From Candidatus Stygibacter frigidus (GTDB taxonomy: Bacteria > Cloacimonadota > Cloacimonadia > Cloacimonadales > TCS61), in contig JAVCCT010000097.1 of the NCBI GenBank assembly GCA_030765325.1, positions 1 to 13,053 of the forward strand: a stretch of 13,053 nucleotides of DNA, given 5' to 3'. Position numbers and translations under genes: made by a program. The number at the start of each line of letters is the position of its first letter. Position 1 is the stretch's first letter. Shown here one piece after another: positions 7,678-13,053 of the stretch. The notes under the pieces are model-generated. The model was given only the letters and a program-made list of their open reading frames with translations. It was not told where the DNA came from and did no database searches.

Positions 7678-10600
7678 ATGAACCTGATAGGAAAAGAAGT
7701 TACCCGAATTGATGGAGAAGCAAAAGTTACCGGAAAAGCCATTTATGGTAATGATCTCAAATTAAATGAGATGCTCTATGCTGCTTGCAAATACCCCGAT
7801 ATTGTTACTGGAAAGATTCTTTCCATAGATACCTCTATCGCAGAGAAAATGGCTGGTGTGAAGGCAATTGCTCTTTACAAAGATATACCCGGAACTCCCA
7901 AGGTAGGACCCATCAGGCAGGATTATCTGCCAATTGTAATGATGAGGTATTCTTCACAGGAGATGTGATAGCAGTTGTTGCGGCAGATAGTCGGGATGCA
8001 GCTATCAAGGCGGTAGATGCTGTTAAAGTGGAATATGATCCATACAAGCCTCTTACTGATCCGCGCAAGGCAGTATCTCCCAAAGCAAGATTTATTCATC
8101 CTGAATACAAATCTAACATAGTTAATCATTATCCACTGCGCAAGGGTAATATTAAAATCGGGTTTCAGGTAGCGGATGAGATTCTTACCAGAACATATAC
8201 TACAGGTTTCCAGGAGCATGCCTATATTGAACCTGAAACGGTAACTGTGGAACCTGATAACTCAACTGGTGGGTACAAAGTTCATGGTTCCATTCAAAAT
8301 CCTTACACTACCCGCAAAGTGGCAGCAATGTATATGGATCTCCCTTTGAACAAGATCAATGTGATGCCCTCGGTAATGGGTGGATCTTTTGGCGGTAAAG
8401 ATGATGTTATCAATAATATGGTCTGCCGGGCGATTCTTTTATGCCAGATGACAGGGAAGCCTGTTCAGATGACAAATTCTCGTGAAAATTCCCTGCGCGA
8501 AAGTTATAAAAGACACCCATATATAATGAATTACAAAGTTGGATATACCCGTGAGGGAAGGATCATAGCCATGAAAATTGATATTCTGGCTGATAGCGGT
8601 GCCTATTCTTCTCAAACTTTTTTTGTTACCTGGCGCTCAGTGGTTCAAGCTACGGGTCCCTATGAAATCCCGCATGTAGAAACAGATATCAGATCAGTTT
8701 ACACTAATAATTCTTATACAGCAGCATTCCGGGGATTTGGTTCTCCCCAGGTAATTTTTGCCCAGGAATCGCTGATGGATGAAATTGCTGTCCATTGTGA
8801 ACTCAGTCCTCTTGAAGTGCGGCTTATTAATGGCTTCCAGCAGGATAGCATTACAGCTTCCGGGCAGATGCTATCTGAGCACAAGGTATCGCTGAGGCAG
8901 GTATTGGATACAGTAGTAGAAAAATCTGATTTCGTAAATAAATGGCAGGCAAATAGAGAATTTATTAAATTACCTCCCCGCTACCGAAAGGGTATTGGAA
9001 TGGCATGCAGCTATAGAGGTTGCTCTCTGGGAGCAGAAGGAACTGATGTATCCTCTGCTATTGTATCTATCCAGGCTGACGGCAGTTTGATCATTGTCAC
9101 CGCTGTATCTGAAAATGGACAGGGTTTGCAGACTACCATGTGCCAGATTGCCTGTGAAACATTAGGTGTCCCGCTTGAAGATGCTATTTTCCTTTCACCC
9201 CAGACTTCCACTATTGCCGATGGTGGTCCCACAGTGGCATCACGAGGTACTATTGCTGGAGGAAATGCTGTAACTGATGCTGCGGAGAAACTTAAGAATG
9301 ACATCTTTGAGATTGTCAAAACTGAGCTCAAAGTAAAAGAGCTCAAAGATACTGTCTGGAAAGAGGGCATGATCTATACAAAGTCAGCAAAAAATCTCAA
9401 ACCGGCTCTCAGTTTCAAAGAGGCAGTGGATAAAGCACTTCAGGCTGGGATAAATCTTTCAGCTTACGGCTGGTTCAAAGCTCCTGAGGTTTCCTGGGAA
9501 GAAGAAACCGGCAGAGGTGATGCCTATTTCACCTATGTATATGGTTGTCAAATTGCTGAAGTCACCGTTGATTCCTTTACCGGCAAAATTAGTGTTGATC
9601 AGGTTTATGCCGCTCATGATGTGGGGCAAACCATCAATCTTCTGGGTGCACAGGGTCAGATATATGGTGGAATTGTGCAAGGTATGGGTTATGCCTGCAC
9701 AGAAGATTTCAATATTTCCGCTGGAGAGGTGCTTTCAGATAATTTTGATACTTACCTTATTCCCACAATCCAGGATATTCCTAAAATTACTGCAATATTG
9801 ATAGAAAATTCAGATAAAGCTGGTCCATTTGGAGCAAAAAGTCTGGGTGAACCAACTTTTGAACTCATCTCAGCTGCCATAAATAATGCTCTATATAATG
9901 CTATGGGCGTAAGCTCTGCGGCGCTGCCTTTATCACTTGAGCAGGTATTTCTTCATCACAATCTCAAAAAACCTGAACGACAGAGTATGATAGCCTGCAA
10001 AACTGAATCCAGCTCCAGCCCCTCAATCATATCTGCTGAAACTATTACCCCAAAAACTCTAAAACAGGCATTAAAATTACTATCTGATGGTAAACATGAT
10101 ATTCTGGCGGGAGGTACTGATCTGATGATCAAGATGCGTAATTCAGCAGAAACTCATCACGTGATCAATATCAAGCCACTTACAGAATTAAACTATATTT
10201 CTTTAGAAGATGACACGCTCCAGATTGGCAGTACTATCACTTTTGCTGAGATCATCACTAATCCCCTGGTGAATACGCATTTTCCGGTTTTGGCATCTGC
10301 CTGCTCGTTGGTTGGTTCTACCCAGATCAGAAATATTGCCACTATTGGCGGAAATCTGGTAAATGCTGCTCCATGCGCAGACAGTATTCCACCTCTCATC
10401 TTTTATGATGCTTTTTTGACGCTCACAAATGCCAAAGGCACTCGCACTATTCCCATGAAAGATTTCATCATCAAAAGTTATCATACGGCAATCGAGCCAG
10501 ATGAGATTCTCACAGCAGTAAATATTCCCTTGGCTAAGCCTACCAAATCATTCTCCCATTATTTCCAGCTTGGCAGACGAAAGGCTCTTAATATCACCAG

Positions 10601-10904
10601 ACTCAGTATTTGTGCCAGAATAGAATTTGACCAGGACAAAAAAATCTGTAACTGCCGGATTGTTGCCGGTTCGCTACTCGATAAACCCTGTCATCTTCCG
10701 GAACTGGAAGAATTCATTATTGGTCGCTGGATTGATGAAAAACTCTATCGTGATCTGAAATACCGGCTTAATAGTATACTAACCCCCAAAATCGGTAAAA
10801 GGTGGTCTGCATCTTACAAAATTCCCGTGTTCGTTAATCTCGTGATAGCCGCCATGGCTGATTTTAAAACCCAATTAAGTGAGTATGAAAATGATCAAAC
10901 TTAA
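7678..10904 (+). CDS. Molybdenum hydroxylase system 2: fused Mo-cofactor + FAD subunit, interrupted by an apparent frameshift
   Basis: Two overlapping frames make one protein of 1075 residues if one base is restored near 7938. The first frame (7678-7938, MNLIGKEVTRIDGEAKVTGK onward) is the start of the Mo subunit; the second (7938-10904) continues at DEVFFTGDVIAVVAAD. In repaired numbering FQEHAYIEPE starts at 178 (Gln179, bovine Gln767), GGSFGGKDD carries Asp242 at the bovine Glu802 position, KRHP gives Arg279, AFRGFG gives Arg352, GQGLQTT and GPTVASRG bind the cofactor, and GAKSLGEP holds catalytic Glu725. After a Ser-rich linker (about 763-791) an FAD subunit follows: ILAGGTDL to about 816, QIRNIATIGGNLVNAAPCAD (883-902) and a C-terminal KRWSASYK. 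The order Mo-FAD differs from the FeS-FAD-Mo order of eukaryotic xanthine dehydrogenase. The start is preceded by GGAAGTGA. If the frameshift is real the gene is broken; otherwise it is a full enzyme with the next gene as partner. Confidence 0.88.
7930..7968 (+). other. Apparent -1 frameshift within the fused Mo-FAD gene
   Basis: The upstream frame reads QDYLPIV and then meets TGA at 7966-7968. The downstream frame reads NDEVFFTGD from 7938. The text GTAATGATGAG would read V-N-D-E if it were GTAAATGATGAG, so loss of one A from a run of three restores the gene. There is no X-XXY-YYZ slippery heptamer. AGGAG (7958-7962) followed by overlapping GTG and TGA could allow a restart, but its 2 nt spacing is too short and the break lies inside the hammerhead domain. 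A sequencing or assembly error or a recent mutation is the simplest reading. Confidence 0.85.
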
Positions 10905-11364
10905 ATTTACTCTTAATAACCTCCCTCGGGAGTTAATTGTTCCTGATAATATGAGGCTATTAGACCTTATACGTGATGAATTGAATCTTACCGGCACCAA
11001 AGAAGGGTGCTCCGTGGGTGAATGTGGTGCCTGCACGGTATTGATGAATGGTAAAGCAGTCTGCTCTTGCATGATACTCGCCTGTCAAGTGATGGATGCT
11101 GAGCTTGAAACCATCGAAAACGCTGCCCAGGACAAAATACTTAAAACATTGCAGGATAGTTTTCTAAAAACCGGTGCCGTGCAATGTGGATTTTGTACCC
11201 CCGGCATGATCATGAGCGCTAAAGCTTTGCTATTGGAAAATTTGCAACCTTCAGAAGATCAGATCAAAACCGCCCTGGAAGGTAATCTCTGCCGCTGTAC
11301 AGGATACGTCCAGATCATAGAAGCTGTACAACTGGCTGCTGGCATTATTCACAAGGATAGTTAA
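10891..11364 (+). CDS. Molybdenum hydroxylase system 2: 2x[2Fe-2S] iron-sulfur subunit
   Basis: The 157-residue protein carries Cys40, Cys45, Cys48 (CSVGECGAC) and Cys60 for the ferredoxin-type cluster, and Cys99, Cys102 (CGFCTPG), Cys134 and Cys136 (GNLCRCTGY) for the second cluster. An extra Cys58 precedes Cys60 but is out of register. It is the electron-transfer partner of the fused Mo-FAD protein and overlaps its end by 14 nt. Starts at GTG 10879, ATG 10885 and ATG 10891 are all possible; I chose 10891 because GTGAG at 10879-10883 is then 7 nt upstream and the N-terminus aligns with the system 1 partner. It retains the canonical CGFCTPG, unlike its paralogue at 6356. Confidence 0.93.
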   Translation: MIKLKFTLNNLPRELIVPDNMRLLDLIRDELNLTGTKEGCSVGECGACTVLMNGKAVCSCMILACQVMDAELETIENAAQDKILKTLQDSFLKTGAVQCGFCTPGMIMSAKALLLENLQPSEDQIKTALEGNLCRCTGYVQIIEAVQLAAGIIHKDS

Positions 11365-11957
11365 TGCTCCTTACCTCCATTATTTTAGCGGCAGGAAACT
11401 CTACCCGCATGGGCAGAGATAAAGCTCTTATGAAGATAGAAGGTATTGCGGCTGTGGATATGATAACAAACAAACTTCAGGAGTTTTCCTCAAAAATCAT
11501 TATTGTCACTGGAGCAAATCATCAGAATCTGGAAGAACATCTTCTTAATCAAAATGTTGAATTTGTTAATAATCCCCAGCCTGAACAGGGTATGTTCTCA
11601 TCTCTCAAATTAGCCCTCAAGGTTGATGCTATTTCAGCTTATTATCTTATTCACCTGATAGATCAGCCATTTATCGCTCAGGATACCTATCAAACCCTGG
11701 TCTCGGCTATTGATGATCACCACCAGTTGTTTTTACCGGTGCTTATATCTCAAAATCGAACTGGACATCCTCTGATTGTTTCTCCCCAGGTTGGTGGACG
11801 TATTTTAAAAGCTGATGTCAGCGAAAATCTCCGTACAATTATTCAATCCCTGCCGGAAAATATCATCAAACGGATTCCAGTTAATGATCCCAATATTCTC
11901 GATAATATCAATACTCCTGAGCAATTGAAAGATAAATTAACTGAAATAGGAATATAA
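11364..11957 (+). CDS. mocA: MocA-like molybdenum cofactor nucleotidyltransferase
   Basis: This 197-residue protein has the GT-A nucleotidyltransferase fold. LAAGNSTRMGRDK (8-20) is the nucleotide-binding loop, LIDQPFI has the metal-binding Asp100, and GHP is at 134-136. MocA joins CTP to Mo-molybdopterin to give the cytosine dinucleotide cofactor used by bacterial xanthine dehydrogenase-type enzymes. MobA, its GTP-using relative, serves the DMSO reductase family and is less likely beside hydroxylases. E. coli mocA (ygfJ) lies in the comparable ygeW-xdhD region. The ATG overlaps the previous stop by one base (TAATG), with AAGGA at 11353-11357. Cytosine specificity is inferred from context. 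Confidence 0.88.
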   Translation: MLLTSIILAAGNSTRMGRDKALMKIEGIAAVDMITNKLQEFSSKIIIVTGANHQNLEEHLLNQNVEFVNNPQPEQGMFSSLKLALKVDAISAYYLIHLIDQPFIAQDTYQTLVSAIDDHHQLFLPVLISQNRTGHPLIVSPQVGGRILKADVSENLRTIIQSLPENIIKRIPVNDPNILDNINTPEQLKDKLTEIGI

Positions 11958-12782
11958 ATGGAAACTTCTTTTAATCAAATCATCATCAAAGCAGCAGATA
12001 ATCTCCAGAAAAATACCCCTTTCGTGATGGCTACTGTGTTGGAATCTATAGGCGGAACTCCCTGCCGCAGCGGATTCAAAATGATTGTCTATCCTGATGA
12101 AAATTTTGAAGGTACTGTGGGTGGTGGACTCATTGAACATAAAATTCGCGCTGCCTGCCTTGATATATTTACCTCCAAAGAAAACAAACTCCTCCAATTT
12201 GAACTCACTGAAGCAGAAACCGGGATCGGCATGAAATGCGGGGGAGAAGCCAAAATCTTCCTGGAATATTTTGCCCCATCCAGAACCATCTATCTATTTG
12301 GTGCCGGACATCTCTGTAAAAGCATTTTGCCCATCCTGAAATCACTCCAATTCCACCTGGAGGTAATTGATAATAGAGCAGACTATGCCAGCAGGGATAG
12401 GCTTCCTCAGGCTGACACAGTTATCTGCCAGGACTATCTCCAATACGCTAAAGAATTTCTCCCAGCTCCCCAGGATGCAGTGATCATCTTCACCCACGCT
12501 CATTCAAATGATTATGATATCCTCTTAAATATCTGCCAGCGGAATTTAGATATCACCTATCTGGGTATGATAGCATCCCGCCAAAAAGCTGCTGATAACC
12601 TCCAGCAATTAAAAAATATCGGAATCTCCCCTCAGCAACTCCAAAAGATTCACACCCCCATAGGCTTAAATATTGCCAAAACCACCACCCAGGAAATTGC
12701 CATCAGCATCACTGCCGAACTACTTGCCATTTATAATAAAGTAACAAATATCAAATCCCTCTCCGAATTACCTCAAAAGTAA
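11958..12782 (+). CDS. xdhC: XdhC/CoxI-family molybdenum cofactor sulfuration and insertion factor
   Basis: The 274-residue protein has the N-terminal XdhC/CoxI domain with GGTPCRSGFKM (32-42), TVGGGLIE (53-60) and the conserved MKCGG (92-96; Cys94). A C-terminal Rossmann domain follows: LFGAGHL (113-119), VIDNR (136-140), FTHAHSND (168-175), YLGMIAS (201-207) and HTPIGLNIAKTTTQEIAISI (232-251). In the family this protein binds molybdopterin, accepts sulfur and delivers the mature cofactor to the apo-hydroxylase; it is not an enzyme subunit, despite the shared name with E. coli XdhC, which is an iron-sulfur subunit. A single copy presumably serves both hydroxylases. AGGA at 11948-11951 gives 6 nt spacing, and the ATG directly abuts the mocA stop. 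It is shorter than YqeB, the related selenium-linked marker, so selenium use is not shown. It is the last gene of the operon. Confidence 0.92.
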   Translation: METSFNQIIIKAADNLQKNTPFVMATVLESIGGTPCRSGFKMIVYPDENFEGTVGGGLIEHKIRAACLDIFTSKENKLLQFELTEAETGIGMKCGGEAKIFLEYFAPSRTIYLFGAGHLCKSILPILKSLQFHLEVIDNRADYASRDRLPQADTVICQDYLQYAKEFLPAPQDAVIIFTHAHSNDYDILLNICQRNLDITYLGMIASRQKAADNLQQLKNIGISPQQLQKIHTPIGLNIAKTTTQEIAISITAELLAIYNKVTNIKSLSELPQK

Positions 12783-12902
12783 TTTTTATAAATCATATAA
12801 GACCTATAGGACATATATCGAAATTAAATATCTCTATCACAATTATTTATCTATCATCAACCATCCCTATACTAGCCCAAGTTTCATTACTAATCTGCTA
12901 AG
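12783..12902. other. AT-rich intergenic tail after the operon
   Basis: No plus-strand gene or RNA gene is visible. I looked for a stem-loop followed by a T-run just after the xdhC stop and found none; CCTATAGG at 12803-12810 is a short palindrome without a loop. ATAAATCATATAA at about 12788-12800 recurs at about 12998-13010, which may be chance in AT-rich DNA. Base composition shifts from the coding part, consistent with the operon end. Confidence 0.5.
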
Positions 12903-13053
12903 TTACTGAGGTATAAAAGAGTTCATTTTTTTCGGGGTACTACAATCGACACTTGAGATTCTTTTCTTTTTTATAGATCTCTTGAATTTTATATTCAATA
13001 AATCATATAATTCCTTCATATCTTTTTCAGGTTGTCCAGTTATTCTGACATGA
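12903..13053 (-). CDS. Possible C-terminal end of an unidentified convergent gene
   Basis: Reading the minus strand from the window edge, one frame stays open for 49 codons to a TAA at 12903-12905. The other two minus-strand frames stop within the first nine codons. The peptide begins HVRITGQPEKDMKELYDLLN and continues with a very basic stretch (KRSIKKKR), ending in NSFIPQ. It has mixed composition and a helix-like charged pattern, so it could be a real C-terminus, but in AT-rich DNA a 49-codon open frame is weak evidence. I recognise no family. If real it is transcribed toward the operon, leaving about 120 bp between the two stops. Confidence 0.3.
   Translation of the reverse strand, partial: HVRITGQPEKDMKELYDLLNIKFKRSIKKKRISSVDCSTPKKMNSFIPQ

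Noticed and set aside
7785..7937. N-terminus of a separate protein read in the downstream frame before 7938
   Set aside because: The 51 residues there (Arg-, Cys- and Trp-rich, no family resemblance) lie antiparallel in sense to nothing conserved, while the other plus frame of the same bases encodes the proper hydroxylase N-terminus.
7930..7968. Programmed ribosomal frameshifting in the fused Mo-FAD gene
   Set aside because: No slippery heptamer and no clear downstream stem-loop were seen, and a one-base loss in a short A run explains the break more simply.
9987..10904. Separate FAD subunit starting at the internal ATG 9987
   Set aside because: No Shine-Dalgarno site precedes it and the frame is continuous with the Mo domain, so a fusion is the better reading.
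12982..12998. Hairpin TTGAAT/ATTCAA as an intrinsic terminator
   Set aside because: The stem is six mostly A-T pairs with no T-run after it on either strand at the right distance, and it lies about 200 bp past the operon end.

Overview
The window is almost entirely one plus-strand gene string of about 12.8 kb. It runs from the cut 3' end of a ygeY-type hydrolase to an xdhC-type maturation gene that stops at 12782. Gaps between genes are 0 to 21 nt, four junctions overlap by 1 to 14 nt, and most starts have a readable Shine-Dalgarno sequence, so I read it as a single operon that begins upstream of the window. DNA is moderately AT-rich and the genetic code looks standard; no in-frame TGA needs reading as selenocysteine. 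I cannot place the organism securely. The gene set (molybdenum hydroxylases plus ygeW/ygeY) suggests a strictly or facultatively anaerobic bacterium that ferments purines or amino acids. Clostridia or a Cloacimonadota-like lineage are guesses only.

Region 1 (1-4193) is a nitrogen-compound degradation block. It holds the C-terminus of a YgeY-family M20 metallohydrolase, a full 396-residue YgeW-type knotted carbamoyltransferase, and two unlike fold-type II pyridoxal-phosphate enzymes. One is a 489-residue PALP protein of unknown reaction. The other is a 403-residue threonine-synthase-like protein with an N-terminal zinc ribbon. In the known E. coli arrangement ygeW and ygeY flank ygeX, the 2,3-diaminopropionate ammonia-lyase; here the two PLP enzymes stand in that position and neither shows the YgeX active-site motif as I remember it.

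Region 2 (4206-11364) carries two complete molybdenum hydroxylases of the xanthine dehydrogenase family, back to back. System 1 has three separate subunits in the order Mo-cofactor, 2x[2Fe-2S], FAD. System 2 has a Mo-cofactor subunit fused at its C-terminus to an FAD subunit, followed by a separate 2x[2Fe-2S] subunit. The fused gene is interrupted by an apparent one-base frameshift near 7938. The two Mo subunits keep nearly all catalytic positions but differ at the residue equivalent to bovine Glu802 (Glu in system 1, Asp in system 2), which hints at different substrates.

Region 3 (11364-12782) encodes the accessory factors: a MocA-like nucleotidyltransferase that would make molybdopterin cytosine dinucleotide, and an XdhC/CoxI-family factor that sulfurates and inserts the cofactor. 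The last 271 bases are AT-rich and hold no plus-strand gene. A 49-codon open frame on the minus strand may be the end of a convergent gene.

Working model (inference): two hydroxylases oxidise or reduce purine-type heterocycles, hydrolases outside the window open the rings, YgeY and YgeW process ureido or carbamoyl intermediates with possible carbamoyl-phosphate recovery, and the PLP enzymes eliminate ammonia from the resulting amino acid.
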